The translations under genes and the position numbers were made by a program. A stretch of 64,000 nucleotides of DNA from an uncultured Prevotellaceae bacterium. GTDB taxonomy: Bacteria > Bacteroidota > Bacteroidia > Bacteroidales > Bacteroidaceae. The notes beneath the pieces were generated by a model that was not told the DNA's origin, did not search any database, and saw only the letters and a program-made list of their open reading frames with translations. The stretch covers positions 1 through 64,000 of the forward strand of contig ONDM01000012.1 of the NCBI GenBank assembly GCA_900316585.1. The letters are read 5' to 3'. Below, piece by piece: positions 1 through 9,202 of this stretch (positions are counted from its first letter, which is position 1; the number at the start of each line of letters is the position of its first letter).

Positions 1-84
1 CTTCCCATTCCGAACAGAGAAGTTAAGCTCACTAACGCCGATGGTACTGCGATGCAATGTGGGAGAGTAGGTAGGCGCCGTCTT
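1..84 (+). rRNA. rrf: 5S ribosomal RNA, 3' part
   Basis: The window opens inside a 5S rRNA. The stretch with CCGAACAGAGAAGTTAAGC followed by the GATGGTACTGC and GTGGGAGAGTAGG blocks is the conserved 3' two thirds of bacterial 5S rRNA. The 5' end lies outside the window and the 3' end is placed by the end of the closing stem. A terminator follows at once, so this is the end of an rRNA operon. Confidence 0.93.
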
Positions 85-94
85 AATCAATCGG

Positions 95-131
95 GAGACT
101 TCAGGATTCATTTCCTGAGGTCTCTTTTTTT
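95..131 (+). terminator. Terminator of the rRNA operon
   Basis: A 12-bp stem (95-106 with 113-124, one G-U pair) closes a 6-nt loop and runs into a stretch of T residues. It directly follows the 5S gene. Confidence 0.85.
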
Positions 132-147
132 GTATCTGTTTTTTTAC

Positions 148-155
148 TACCTTTG
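148..155 (+). promoter_or_regulatory. -7 promoter element of the methylase gene
   Basis: TACCTTTG matches the Bacteroidota -7 consensus TAnnTTTG and lies about 20 nt before the start codon at 176. Confidence 0.6.
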
Positions 156-175
156 TGAAGTAAATATGAATGTAT

Positions 176-892
176 ATGGATACAGCATTATATCTTATTC
201 CAGTAGAATTAGGTGATACTCCTGTTAATCAGGTGCTTCCTGATTATAACCATAAAGTTATCTTAAATATAAGGCATTTTATTGTAGAAGATGTGCGTTC
301 TGCTCGTAGATTTCTAAAACGGGTGGATAAAGACATTAATATTGATGAACTTACTTTTTATCCATTGAATAAACATACCTCTTATAAAGAAATATCTACT
401 TATCTTGAACCTTTAGAAAAAGGTAATTCAATGGGGGTAATCTCAGAGGCCGGTTGTCCGGCTGTGGCAGATCCTGGAGCAGATGTGGTAAGTATAGCTC
501 AACGTAAAAATTTGAAAGTGGTTCCATTGGTTGGTCCATCGTCTATCATTATGTCGGTGATGGGAAGTGGCTTCAATGGGCAAAGCTTTGCTTTCAATGG
601 CTATCTTCCCATTGAACCAACTGAGCGCACAAAGAAGATAAAACAATTAGAGACTCGTTCATATACAGAGAGTCAGACTCAAATTTTCATAGAAACCCCT
701 TACCGAAATAGTAAGATGATTGACGACCTTTTGCGAACTTGTCGGCCTCAAACCATGCTATGTATTGCAGCAGGAATTACCTGTGAAAACGAGTATATTC
801 GTACGCGGAGTATTCAGACTTGGAAAACGGCGAAAGATATTCCCAATTTAAGCAAGACGCCATGTATATTCCTTATATATAAAGATCAATAA
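176..892 (+). CDS. RsmI-like SAM-dependent tetrapyrrole-methylase family protein
   Basis: This 238-residue protein belongs to the tetrapyrrole/RsmI methylase fold, which transfers a methyl group from S-adenosylmethionine. Visible hallmarks are the N-terminal ALYLIPVELGDT strand, the GVISEAGCPAVADPGADVV block (the family's EAG-P-xxDPG signature) and the VPLVGPSSI segment. It is the short form common in Bacteroidota and lacks the C-terminal extension of RsmI proper, so 16S rRNA 2'-O-methylation is plausible but not shown. The start at ATG 176 is preferred over ATG 170 because relatives begin M-x-ALYLIPV. It is a single gene with its own promoter, sharing a terminator with the convergent peptidase gene. 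Confidence 0.85.
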   Translation: MDTALYLIPVELGDTPVNQVLPDYNHKVILNIRHFIVEDVRSARRFLKRVDKDINIDELTFYPLNKHTSYKEISTYLEPLEKGNSMGVISEAGCPAVADPGADVVSIAQRKNLKVVPLVGPSSIIMSVMGSGFNGQSFAFNGYLPIEPTERTKKIKQLETRSYTESQTQIFIETPYRNSKMIDDLLRTCRPQTMLCIAAGITCENEYIRTRSIQTWKTAKDIPNLSKTPCIFLIYKDQ

Positions 893-920
893 AAAAGCGG
901 GTCTAAAAACCCGCTTTTTT
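893..920. terminator. Bidirectional terminator between the methylase and DPP-IV genes
   Basis: A 10-bp stem (893-902 with 909-918) is flanked by A residues on the left and T residues on the right. It can stop transcription from both convergent genes. Confidence 0.85.
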
Positions 921-921
921 A

Positions 922-3123
922 TTATTTCAGATTTCGGAGTAGGAAATCATTGATTCTGTTAAAGAGATGAAGTCTAGTATTGCCTCCATTGATACCATGG
1001 TTACGGTTCGTGTAAACCTGCATCTCAAACTGCTTATTAGCTTGAACCAATGCTTCGCTGTATTCTGCAGCATTACGGAAATGCACATTGTCATCGGCAA
1101 GACCATGAACTAATAGTAGGTTGCCACTTAATTTGTCGGCACGATTGATAGGACAGTCGTCATAACCTGCACTGTTTTCCTGAGGGGTACGCATGAACCG
1201 TTCTGTATAAACAGTGTCGTAATATCGCCAACTTGTAGGAGCTGCGACTGCAATACCACACTTGAATACAGGACGTCCCTCACTCATGCTCATCAGCGTA
1301 TTGAAACCACCATAGCTCCATCCCCAAATGGCAATGTTGTCTTTATCAATATAAGGTAATGTTCCCAGATAAAGAGCAGTCTCTACTTGGTCCTTAGCTT
1401 CTTTGTTTCCGATATTCAGGTAAGTACATTTCTCAAATTCAGCTCCACGACCACCGGTGCCCCGACCATCAACGCATACACAGATGAAACCCTCAGAACA
1501 CAGAAAACTTTCCCAAAGTCCACCATTTCCACGTCCACCTATAGACCATGAGTCTACTACTTGTTGGCTTCCGGGACCACTGTACTGGAACATAAGTACA
1601 GGATACTTTTTATTCGCATTGAAATTGGCAGGCTTAATCATGTAGCCATTCAGCTGTACCCCTTCACCTGTAGTGAAACTGAAGAACTCCTTCATACCTA
1701 GTTCTTTTGTAGACAAAGACTGATTCAATACCTTATTGTCGACCAAAGTACGTAGAACTTTACCCGTATTGTCATTGATTGTACATACATAAGGTGTATT
1801 GGCATCACTCCAAGTATTTAGGAAATACTTCTTATTGGCACTGAAAAGTGCGTTGTTAGTACCATCCTTACTGGTTAGACGAGTCTTTTTCCCTTTACTG
1901 TCAATTTTGTATACATTCTTACGCAAAGGGCTACCCTCATTGCTCTGATAGTAGAAGGTGTTTGTTGATTCATCCCAACCATAAAAATTAGTAACCTCAA
2001 AATCTCCGTTAGTAATCTGACGGATAAGCTGGCCATTGAAATTATATAGGTAAAGATGATTATGTCCACTCTTCTCACTTTGAACAACAAAATTCTTATC
2101 ATAGAATGCAATATTACTGTAAGCAGATTCATTAACGTACTGAGGCTCCTCATCGCGTAGAATCAGTTCACACTCCGTGCTTCTAGGATTACCCATGTAG
2201 ATATCGAAACGATTCTGATGACGGTTCAGAGTCATGATTGCCAATTTTGTAGGGTCTTTTGTGAAATAGATACGTGGAATATACCCATCGGCATCCAATG
2301 GCAGTTTCATTTCACGGATAGCCCGACTTTTAATGTCGAATGTCTTTACGCAAACCTTACTGTTGTTTACTCCGGCAACAGGATATTTGTAGCTATATTC
2401 TCCTGGGTAAAGTGAATAGTTCTCAATTTTTGGAGCTAACCCTTGATATAGGGTGAACTTGAATTCGGGAACTTCGCTCTCATCGTAACGAATCCATGCA
2501 AGCATCTGGCTGTCAGCACTGAAATCAAAAGCACGGCTGAAACCAAATTCTTCTTCGTTAACCCAGTCAGGAATACCATTTAAAATCTTATTATATTCCC
2601 CATCCTTGGTTACTTGGCTTTCAGAGTTGTTGTACAACATCTTGATCAGAAAAATGTTGTTTTCTCTTACGAAGGCAATCATTGTACCATCGGGGGAGAA
2701 CAAAGGTTCCTGCTGAGGACCATTCTTGGAAAGTGGGGTCAGGGTACGATTCTTTATATTGTATATATAATACACAGCTGTGGACGAATGACGGTAGATA
2801 GCCTTACGTTCAGTTTGGATTAGGATATTATCCTCTGTAGGAGAAACGATATAGCCGTTGATACGCTGCAATTTCACATTACGGGCTGTATTCACATCAA
2901 AGACAGTTTCAACCAATTCTCCAGTCCTGAAAGAATAACGCTGAATTTTAGTGCCACCGTCTGTGATTTGCAGGAAACTTTCACCATCACGGGAAGGATT
3001 CCACCCGTAGATACTTTGTGCACTATATTTGCCACCCATGACATCCTCCAATTTCAGTTTCTCTTGTGCTGAAACAGGAAACAAGGCTGTGACCATTAAA
3101 AGCAAGGTCAAAATCTTTTTCAT
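922..3123 (-). CDS. Dipeptidyl peptidase IV, S9B family serine peptidase
   Basis: This exported prolyl peptidase removes N-terminal X-Pro dipeptides and belongs to the protein and peptide catabolism of Bacteroidales. The protein has 733 residues: signal peptide (MKKILTLLLMVTALFPVSAQ), an eight-bladed DPP-IV beta-propeller (about 40-480), then an alpha/beta-hydrolase domain. The nucleophile is in GWSYGGF, the Asp in HGLADDNVH and the His in NRNHGI near the C-terminus, so the triad is complete. The start at 3123 is chosen because it begins a clean signal peptide and because the in-frame codons further upstream lie beyond the promoter. It appears monocistronic. Confidence 0.93.
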   Translation of the reverse strand: MKKILTLLLMVTALFPVSAQEKLKLEDVMGGKYSAQSIYGWNPSRDGESFLQITDGGTKIQRYSFRTGELVETVFDVNTARNVKLQRINGYIVSPTEDNILIQTERKAIYRHSSTAVYYIYNIKNRTLTPLSKNGPQQEPLFSPDGTMIAFVRENNIFLIKMLYNNSESQVTKDGEYNKILNGIPDWVNEEEFGFSRAFDFSADSQMLAWIRYDESEVPEFKFTLYQGLAPKIENYSLYPGEYSYKYPVAGVNNSKVCVKTFDIKSRAIREMKLPLDADGYIPRIYFTKDPTKLAIMTLNRHQNRFDIYMGNPRSTECELILRDEEPQYVNESAYSNIAFYDKNFVVQSEKSGHNHLYLYNFNGQLIRQITNGDFEVTNFYGWDESTNTFYYQSNEGSPLRKNVYKIDSKGKKTRLTSKDGTNNALFSANKKYFLNTWSDANTPYVCTINDNTGKVLRTLVDNKVLNQSLSTKELGMKEFFSFTTGEGVQLNGYMIKPANFNANKKYPVLMFQYSGPGSQQVVDSWSIGGRGNGGLWESFLCSEGFICVCVDGRGTGGRGAEFEKCTYLNIGNKEAKDQVETALYLGTLPYIDKDNIAIWGWSYGGFNTLMSMSEGRPVFKCGIAVAAPTSWRYYDTVYTERFMRTPQENSAGYDDCPINRADKLSGNLLLVHGLADDNVHFRNAAEYSEALVQANKQFEMQVYTNRNHGINGGNTRLHLFNRINDFLLRNLK

Positions 3124-3153
3124 ATTTGTATTTTTTAGTTCTTGTTTTGATTG

Positions 3154-3161
3154 CAAAGATA
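3154..3161 (-). promoter_or_regulatory. -7 promoter element of the DPP-IV gene
   Basis: On the minus strand this reads TATCTTTG, a match to TAnnTTTG, about 30 nt upstream of the start codon at 3123. Confidence 0.7.
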
Positions 3162-3181
3162 CATTTTTAATTTGGAAAAAC

Positions 3182-3214
3182 AAAAAAGGCGACTTCCACT
3201 TGGATGTCGCCTTT
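3182..3214 (-). terminator. Terminator of the small membrane protein gene
   Basis: A 13-bp stem with one mismatch (85-97 pairing 202-214, read as 3185-3197 and 3202-3214) is followed on the minus strand by six T residues. It lies 27 nt beyond the stop codon at 3241. Confidence 0.8.
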
Positions 3215-3240
3215 CAATACCCTTATGTATGAACAATTAT

Positions 3241-3408
3241 TCAGCTCACTGCATGATTATTATCTCCATGGAATAGAAGTGCAAACCACCAAATAGCAAA
3301 AGTGTATACTGCAGCTCCAATTAAACTTAATGTGATAGTATTGGTCAGGAGAACTAAAATAATGAACAGCACTACAAAGGCAAGACCTAATAAACTCTTC
3401 TCTTTCAT
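3241..3408 (-). CDS. Small two-helix membrane protein (55 residues), unknown function
   Basis: An open frame of 55 codons begins MKEKSLLGLAFVVLF and ends HGDNNHAVS. It holds two predicted membrane helices, about residues 6-22 and 26-46, with a charged N-terminus and a polar C-terminal tail. A strong terminator follows directly, which supports a real transcript. No family is recognised. It has no canonical -7 box: upstream there is only AAACTTTG, one base off consensus and very near the start. Function cannot be assigned. Confidence 0.6.
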   Translation of the reverse strand: MKEKSLLGLAFVVLFIILVLLTNTITLSLIGAAVYTFAIWWFALLFHGDNNHAVS

Positions 3409-3611
3409 AATACAAAGTTTTTTAGTTGTTACTCCTCCTGCATTGACAAAATGTCATCACATGCATTAATTATCACTACAAAAATAATAATAATGCTTAC
3501 TAATAGCAAATTTGTTAGATTGTTTTTCAAGATTATTTTTCTTGACTCAAATCAAAGTTACAATCTAAAAAAATGGGTGCGCTAACAATTGCTTATTAAT
3601 TAAAAAACCGA

Positions 3612-3619
3612 TACCTTTG
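3612..3619 (+). promoter_or_regulatory. -7 promoter element of the radical-SAM gene
   Basis: TACCTTTG fits TAnnTTTG. It overlaps an in-frame TTG codon at 3617, which therefore cannot be the translation start. Confidence 0.7.
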
Positions 3620-3646
3620 CATGGGAAAGTGAAAGATTTTAGAAAA

Positions 3647-4543
3647 ATGAAAGATTACGGTACATTCTTGAAAGAACAATTTCCTGATTTTAAGGTTCAA
3701 AAGATAGCCATCAATGCCGGATTTACCTGTCCTAACAGGGATGGCTCCATAGGAACTGGAGGATGTACTTATTGTAATAATCAGACTTTCAATCCGGAGT
3801 ATTGTACTACCGATAAATCTGTAAAGAATCAGTTGGAGGAAGGAAAGCACTTTTTTGCCCGAAAATATCCTACTATGAAGTATCTAGCATATTTTCAGGC
3901 TTATACCAATACCTATGGAGAATTTCAAGTTTTGAAGCAGAAATATGAGGAAGCCTTACAAGTGCCGGATGTGGTAGGTTTGGTCATTGGTACCCGTCCT
4001 GACTGCATGCCAGATGATCTTCTTGACTATCTGACAGAGTTGAACCGGAAGACATTTCTTTTGGTAGAATATGGTGTGGAAAGTACCAATGATGAAACTT
4101 TGAGACGGATTAATCGTGGGCATACCTATGGAGTTGCCAAAGATATTATTCAGAAAACTGCTGACAGAGGAATTATGGTAGGGGTGCATATGATTCTAGG
4201 GCTTCCAGGGGAGGAGCATGATGAATTGATGCGTCAAGCTCAGGAGGTGGCCAAACTTCCGATTACCACATTGAAACTTCATCAGCTACAATTAATTAAA
4301 GGTACTAAAATGGGGCGGGAGTATGCAGAGAACCCAACTTTATTCCATATTTATACGGCAGAAGAATACATAGATTTAGTACTGGACTATATTCAATATC
4401 TACCAGAGGATCTGGTCTTGGAACGATTTGTTTCCCAATCTCCTAAGAATTTATTGATAGCTCCAGACTGGGGACTAAAGAATCATGAGTTTACTGATAA
4501 AGTAAGAAAGATTGCTGCAGCTAGAGGCATTAGTCTTTACTAG
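3647..4543 (+). CDS. YhcC-family radical SAM protein (TIGR01212)
   Basis: The 298-residue protein is a radical SAM enzyme. The cluster-binding cysteines are in TCPNRDGSIGTGGCTYCNN near residues 25-43, with the long insertion between the first Cys and the CxxC that marks the YhcC/TIGR01212 group. The GVESTNDETLRRINRGHT segment and the GLPGEEHDE motif are also typical. In Escherichia coli YhcC is linked to anaerobic metabolism, and the substrate remains unclear. ATG 3647 is the start because the longer reading would begin inside the promoter. The 3' end overlaps the convergent helicase gene by 14 bp. Confidence 0.9.
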   Translation: MKDYGTFLKEQFPDFKVQKIAINAGFTCPNRDGSIGTGGCTYCNNQTFNPEYCTTDKSVKNQLEEGKHFFARKYPTMKYLAYFQAYTNTYGEFQVLKQKYEEALQVPDVVGLVIGTRPDCMPDDLLDYLTELNRKTFLLVEYGVESTNDETLRRINRGHTYGVAKDIIQKTADRGIMVGVHMILGLPGEEHDELMRQAQEVAKLPITTLKLHQLQLIKGTKMGREYAENPTLFHIYTAEEYIDLVLDYIQYLPEDLVLERFVSQSPKNLLIAPDWGLKNHEFTDKVRKIAAARGISLY

Positions 4544-6545
4544 CATTCTTCCTATTCTTTCTAAGTTGTTCTGCAATAGCCCATTGCAGTGCGGCTTCCT
4601 CTTCCTTTCCACATAAAGAAAGAGCGTCACCGAATTTTTCGTGTGCATTGGCATTTTTAGGCTTCAGACTAGTTGCCTTGTCGAAATCGTTTGCAGCTTC
4701 TTCTGGTAGATTTTGGGCCAGACGGCTCTTTCCTCGGTTGTACCATGCCTTAAAATTACCAGGTGCCATTTCCAATACCTTATTATAACAGGCACATGCC
4801 TCATGATGATCCCCAATGTCGGCAAGGGTGATTCCTTTACGGATTAGAGCATCGGCGAACTTAGGATTCAGTTTCAGAGCTTTATCATAATTAGCCAAAG
4901 CTGCTTTTGGGCCGTGTGCATCAGTGATGCACATATTTCCCAGTTCATAGTATTCCTCCGCCACTTCAATCAGCATATCTTGTTGTTTCTGAATTTGCTT
5001 CTGCAAGTCTTCATTCTCCCTCTTCAGTTTATTGATGATGTTTAGTTTTCGGGAAATAAAGCGCCTGATAATCGGCTTTTCAATATCATAGCGTGAACGA
5101 ATGGCTTTAAAGAATTCATCCAACATTTCCGGGAATTTGCCAGCATTGAACAGGTTTACGGTATTCTCGTAATAGATATCAGCCTGTGCCTGTTTCATAG
5201 CACGGTCCACTGCCTGCTTATCATTGAACCGTTTGGCAAAGTTAACTATATCTGGGCGGACAAAGACATCATTCCGTTGGATTTCTTTTTTTAGACAGAT
5301 TCCGTCGAGTGAAGTGCATCTGGACAGAGCTACATATGCCTGACCACCTGCAAACACACCCCCTGTGAAATCGATGGATACTCTACTGAAAGTTAATCCT
5401 TGGCTTTTGTGAATGGTAATGGCCCATGCCAGACGTATAGGGAACTGTATGAAAACTCCCAGTTCCTCTTCCTCAATCTTCTTCTCCTCTTCGTTGTAAA
5501 AGTAGCGTACATTGCTCCAGCTTTCTTTGCGTACTTCCACGGCTCTATTGTCTTCAGTAATGATGTACAAGAGTTGGTCTTCTTCATCAATAGCTTCGAT
5601 GGTGCCAATGGTTCCGTTTACCCATTGTTTATCTTGGTCATTTTTGATGAAAATGATTTGTGCACCTACCTTTAGTTCCAAATCCATCAGTGTAGGAAGC
5701 GAAGTTTCTGGAAATTCACCTCTGATTTCCCCTTGGAAGATAACAGGATTATCGGGAAGTTCCTTTAATTTCTGGTCATTAATAAAGTCCACATTGTCCC
5801 TGCGTGTGGCAAGTGTAACATACATATCGTGATGTACTCCTGTGAAGTCGGCATCTATGCGAGTGTTCAGCAACTGAAGGTCGGCATCGCCCACTGAATT
5901 AGTACGGATATGGTCCAGCACGTTGACAAAGACAGGATCCTTCTGTCTGTATACCTTCTTCAACTCAATGGCTACCAACTCCATTTGGTCGAATACATGA
6001 GCGGAAAAGAAGAATGGGTTGGGATAGAATCGGTTCAGTAACTCTCTTTCATCTGCTTTGACTACAGGTTCAAGCTGGAAGACATCACCAACCAGCAACA
6101 TCTGTTTGCCGCCAAAAGGTTCACGCATGTTTCTGTTATATATCCTGAGCACCTTATCTATAAAGTCGATAATATCAGCTCGCACCATAGAAATCTCATC
6201 GATGATGATTAGTTCCACCTCTTGCAACAACTTACGTGTAGCTTGATTATACTTCAGTGTTTCCTTTATCTTTCTCAATGAATACTGTTGGTCGTCAGGC
6301 AGTAGAGGGTGAAAAGGAAGCTTAAAGAAACTATGAAGTGTGGAACCACCTGCATTAATGGCTGCAATTCCAGTAGGAGCCAGTACCACATGTTTTTTCT
6401 TTGTATGTGAGCAGACGTATTTCAAGAACGTAGATTTACCTGTACCAGCCTTTCCAGTTAGGAAAACGGAATGGTGAGTATACTGAATGAGCCTTAGGGT
6501 AGTCTGGAATTCAGGGTTGTTTAAATCTATTTCTTTAACCTCCAT
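4530..6545 (-). CDS. PIF1-like superfamily 1 helicase with C-terminal TPR domain
   Basis: A 671-residue ATPase with a PIF1/RecD-like helicase core. Walker A is GKAGTGKST (31-39), Walker B LIIIDEISM (about 112-120), and late motifs HKSQGLTF and YVALSR (about 375-410). A coiled segment around 510-550 joins the core to about four TPR units (550-660) built on the pattern of ANYDKALKLNPKFADALIRKG. PIF1-type helicases unwind DNA at replication barriers and G-quadruplexes, and the TPR tail suggests docking to a partner protein. The gene is monocistronic with its own promoter, and its 3' end overlaps the radical-SAM gene. Confidence 0.88.
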   Translation of the reverse strand: MEVKEIDLNNPEFQTTLRLIQYTHHSVFLTGKAGTGKSTFLKYVCSHTKKKHVVLAPTGIAAINAGGSTLHSFFKLPFHPLLPDDQQYSLRKIKETLKYNQATRKLLQEVELIIIDEISMVRADIIDFIDKVLRIYNRNMREPFGGKQMLLVGDVFQLEPVVKADERELLNRFYPNPFFFSAHVFDQMELVAIELKKVYRQKDPVFVNVLDHIRTNSVGDADLQLLNTRIDADFTGVHHDMYVTLATRRDNVDFINDQKLKELPDNPVIFQGEIRGEFPETSLPTLMDLELKVGAQIIFIKNDQDKQWVNGTIGTIEAIDEEDQLLYIITEDNRAVEVRKESWSNVRYFYNEEEKKIEEEELGVFIQFPIRLAWAITIHKSQGLTFSRVSIDFTGGVFAGGQAYVALSRCTSLDGICLKKEIQRNDVFVRPDIVNFAKRFNDKQAVDRAMKQAQADIYYENTVNLFNAGKFPEMLDEFFKAIRSRYDIEKPIIRRFISRKLNIINKLKRENEDLQKQIQKQQDMLIEVAEEYYELGNMCITDAHGPKAALANYDKALKLNPKFADALIRKGITLADIGDHHEACACYNKVLEMAPGNFKAWYNRGKSRLAQNLPEEAANDFDKATSLKPKNANAHEKFGDALSLCGKEEEAALQWAIAEQLRKNRKNASKD

Positions 6546-6566
6546 AAACGTTCTTGATTTAGGTCA

Positions 6567-6574
6567 CAAAAGTA
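6567..6574 (-). promoter_or_regulatory. -7 promoter element of the helicase gene
   Basis: Reads TACTTTTG on the minus strand, about 20 nt before the start codon at 6545. Confidence 0.65.
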
Positions 6575-6628
6575 CTATTTTTTACTGGAAATCCCTTGAA
6601 TAATTTACTCCTATTTAGAATTTCGATG

Positions 6629-6636
6629 TAACTTTG
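6629..6636 (+). promoter_or_regulatory. -7 promoter element of the 32-residue gene
   Basis: TAACTTTG is a full match to TAnnTTTG and lies 44 nt before the ATG at 6680. No long gene follows on this strand, so it argues for a small transcript. Confidence 0.6.
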
Positions 6637-6679
6637 CAGTGAAAAAGAAGGATACGTTTTAAAGGATAAAAGATAGAGT

Positions 6680-6778
6680 ATGGATATGGAATCATTTGAG
6701 GATTTTCGAGAGAATCTGTATGATTTTGCTTTAGAGATTTTAGGTCCTACAATAGGGCGTTGGGTATTGGGTAAGTAA
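6680..6778 (+). CDS. Candidate 32-residue small protein gene
   Basis: A frame of 32 codons begins MDMESFEDFRENLYDFALEI and ends GRWVLGK. It is an acidic amphipathic helix followed by a short basic tail. It is framed by a canonical promoter 44 nt upstream and a terminator 16 nt downstream, giving a complete transcription unit of about 190 nt. No family is recognised. It could be a true microprotein or the chance reading frame of a small RNA. Confidence 0.45.
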   Translation: MDMESFEDFRENLYDFALEILGPTIGRWVLGK

Positions 6779-6793
6779 TTTAGGATAGGAAAA

Positions 6794-6828
6794 AGGCCGC
6801 TCTCTTTATGAGAACAGCCTCTTTTTTT
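6794..6828. terminator. Bidirectional terminator after the small gene and PBP1A
   Basis: An 11-bp stem with two G-U pairs (6794-6804 with 6810-6820), with A residues before it and seven T residues after it. It also ends the long minus-strand train whose last gene stops at 6838. Confidence 0.85.
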
Positions 6829-6837
6829 CTTTATTTC

Positions 6838-9198
6838 TTAGTATATTGTATCTATGGAAATAATCTCTTCTCTGATTGGGTAACTCTGAATAGTATCAGG
6901 AATGGCTTGTATGGTATCGGTATCGGATGGCTCATAATAATAAGGCTCTTCTATTATTTCACCAATATCTTCTAGTGGATCTTTAGGGAACATACCTTGA
7001 TAATGCTTGAAGTTAGGATCTTTCAGAACCTCTTCCATAAAATAGCCAAATATTGGTAGAGCGGTACGGCTGCCTTGTCCCAATTCTCCTGTACGGAAAT
7101 GGATACAACGGTATTCGCCACCCACCCAGGCTCCTCCTACCAAATTACGGGTTGTACCGATGTACCATGCATCGGAATGGTTGCTAGATGTACCAGTCTT
7201 TCCTCCAAAATTAGTGTTGTAATTATGAATTTTGAACCGCCACAGGGCCTGTGATGTTCCTCCATATTCTCTCATTCCAGCTAACAACAGTTGTTGCATC
7301 ATCCAGGCAGAGCGGTAGGGAACTGCCTGAATTGGTTTCTCATCGGCACTGAAAATAATTTTACCATTACGATCCAGAATCTTGGTAACTAACACTGGGG
7401 CTAGATATTTACCATCATCCACAATAGTACAATAGGAATTCACTAGTTCCAGAAGATTCACGTCGCTGGAACCTAGACTTAAAGAAGGTACAGTATCCAG
7501 TTGGGATTTGATACCCATGCTGTGAGCCGTTTTAATCACATTCTCTATTCCTATCTCAGTTCCCAGTTTAGCAGCTATGGTATTAACACTCTGTGCAAAG
7601 GCACGCCGTAAAGTCATGTTGGCACCAGTACTGTACCCATTTGCATTATGAGGGGCCCAATATTCCTTCTTCCCTTTTATTCTTTCAATAGGAACAGAAA
7701 AATAGGAATCTGTTCTTCTAGTGAACTGGGTAAGCCCCTGGTTCATAGCTTCTGTATAAACGAAAAGTTTAAATGTAGAGCCTGGCTGTCTTCCTGCAGT
7801 AACCTTGTCATATTTCCAAGCTGAGAAATCTAAATCGCCTACCCAAGCCTTTACCTGACTGGTTTGGGGTTCCATGACTACGAAACCACAATGCAAGAAC
7901 CGTTCTGTATACCGGATAGAGTCCATGGTGCTCATCATGGTGTCTTTCATGCCATCGTAGGTAAATACCTTCAGCTTGTGAGGCTCATTCATATAGAATT
8001 TGATGGAATCTTTCTGTCCATTATATTTGTCATCCAAAATCCTATAATAGATACTACGTTTGGCCAAGTCTTCAATGAAGTTTGGCATGACGCGCCCTCG
8101 TTCGTCCCGCCATGGCTCTTGACCTCGCCAATGGTCATCAAACTTCTCCTGTAGTTGTTTCATTTGCTTGATGGCAGCCTCCTCAGCATATTTCTGTAGG
8201 CGAGTGTCAATGGTAGTGTAAATTTTCAGACCATCGGAATAGAGGTCATAGCCATTTTCCTCGCACCAGTCTCTTAGATAGTTGGCTACTGCCTGTCGGA
8301 AATAAAGAGCCTGTCCGTCATAGTTGTTCTCTACTGAATAGTTCAAGTGTATTGGAATCTGTGTCAGCGAGTCATATTCTTTCCGGCTGATAGCATTGTG
8401 CCTCAGCATATTTCCTAGCACTATATTCCGGCGAGCCAAACTATTCTTTGGATTCAAACGTGGGTTATAAGTGGTGGTAGCTTTAAGCAAACCTACCAAG
8501 ACTGCACTCTGCTCGTAATTCAGCTTGTCAGGAGTTGTATTGAAATAAGTCTTTGCTGCAGTTTTGATACCATAGGCATTGGAACCAAAATCCACCGTAT
8601 TAAAGTACATTGTAAGAATTTCCTGCTTATTGAACTTCATTTCAATTTTAGTTGCTGAAATCCACTCTTTCATTTTCATGATGAACAGTCTAAGTCCAGG
8701 AATTTTACCACAAAGACCAGTAGAGTATTCCGTGCGAACACGGAACATGTTCTTCACCAACTGTTGAGTGATGGTAGAAGCGCCACGGGCATCACCATGA
8801 AGCATATCCTTGAAAGCAGCTGTCAAGCCCACTACATCAATACCTTTATGCAAATAGAAACGCTCATCTTCTGTATTTATCAGTGTCTCAATCAAAATTG
8901 GACTGATTTCTTCATATTCCACTGGAGAACGGTTTTCATTGAAGTATTTACCCAGTAGCTTGTTGTCTGCACTATACAGAAAAGATGCCTCATTGACAAT
9001 AGGGTTTGAGATAGTCTCCATGCTAGGAGACTTTCCGAACAAGAACAAAAAGTTATTGTCTATAGCCAACAAAAACAAGAAGAAGAAAATGATAAAGCTC
9101 AAAATGCCTGCTATCAATTTTCTCCACCAGGGTTTTCCTTTGAATTGGTGTCCATACCAGTATAAAGGAGTCAACAGTTTCCTTATTATTTTTGACAT
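6838..9198 (-). CDS. Bifunctional penicillin-binding protein 1A (transglycosylase/transpeptidase)
   Basis: A 786-residue class A PBP that polymerises lipid II and cross-links peptidoglycan on the outer face of the inner membrane. A cytoplasmic N-terminus precedes one membrane helix (about 27-47). The GT51 domain shows INTEDERFYLHKG with the catalytic Glu, then GASTITQQLVKN. The transpeptidase domain shows the active-site Ser in PGSTFK, an SVN motif and KTGTSS. It is the last gene of the lpx train, 4 bp after miaA, and a terminator follows. The Asp/Glu/Ile-rich C-terminal tail (about 740-786) is presumably periplasmic and poorly conserved. Confidence 0.94.
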   Translation of the reverse strand: MSKIIRKLLTPLYWYGHQFKGKPWWRKLIAGILSFIIFFFLFLLAIDNNFLFLFGKSPSMETISNPIVNEASFLYSADNKLLGKYFNENRSPVEYEEISPILIETLINTEDERFYLHKGIDVVGLTAAFKDMLHGDARGASTITQQLVKNMFRVRTEYSTGLCGKIPGLRLFIMKMKEWISATKIEMKFNKQEILTMYFNTVDFGSNAYGIKTAAKTYFNTTPDKLNYEQSAVLVGLLKATTTYNPRLNPKNSLARRNIVLGNMLRHNAISRKEYDSLTQIPIHLNYSVENNYDGQALYFRQAVANYLRDWCEENGYDLYSDGLKIYTTIDTRLQKYAEEAAIKQMKQLQEKFDDHWRGQEPWRDERGRVMPNFIEDLAKRSIYYRILDDKYNGQKDSIKFYMNEPHKLKVFTYDGMKDTMMSTMDSIRYTERFLHCGFVVMEPQTSQVKAWVGDLDFSAWKYDKVTAGRQPGSTFKLFVYTEAMNQGLTQFTRRTDSYFSVPIERIKGKKEYWAPHNANGYSTGANMTLRRAFAQSVNTIAAKLGTEIGIENVIKTAHSMGIKSQLDTVPSLSLGSSDVNLLELVNSYCTIVDDGKYLAPVLVTKILDRNGKIIFSADEKPIQAVPYRSAWMMQQLLLAGMREYGGTSQALWRFKIHNYNTNFGGKTGTSSNHSDAWYIGTTRNLVGGAWVGGEYRCIHFRTGELGQGSRTALPIFGYFMEEVLKDPNFKHYQGMFPKDPLEDIGEIIEEPYYYEPSDTDTIQAIPDTIQSYPIREEIISIDTIY

Positions 9199-9202
9199 CA
9201 GT

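Noticed and set aside
3124..3183. Upstream ATG giving a 20-residue longer DPP-IV
   Set aside because: It lies upstream of the -7 box at 3154-3161 and would hide the signal peptide.
3617..3646. TTG start that would lengthen the radical-SAM protein by 10 residues
   Set aside because: It lies inside the -7 promoter element, so it is not transcribed; the ATG at 3647 is used.
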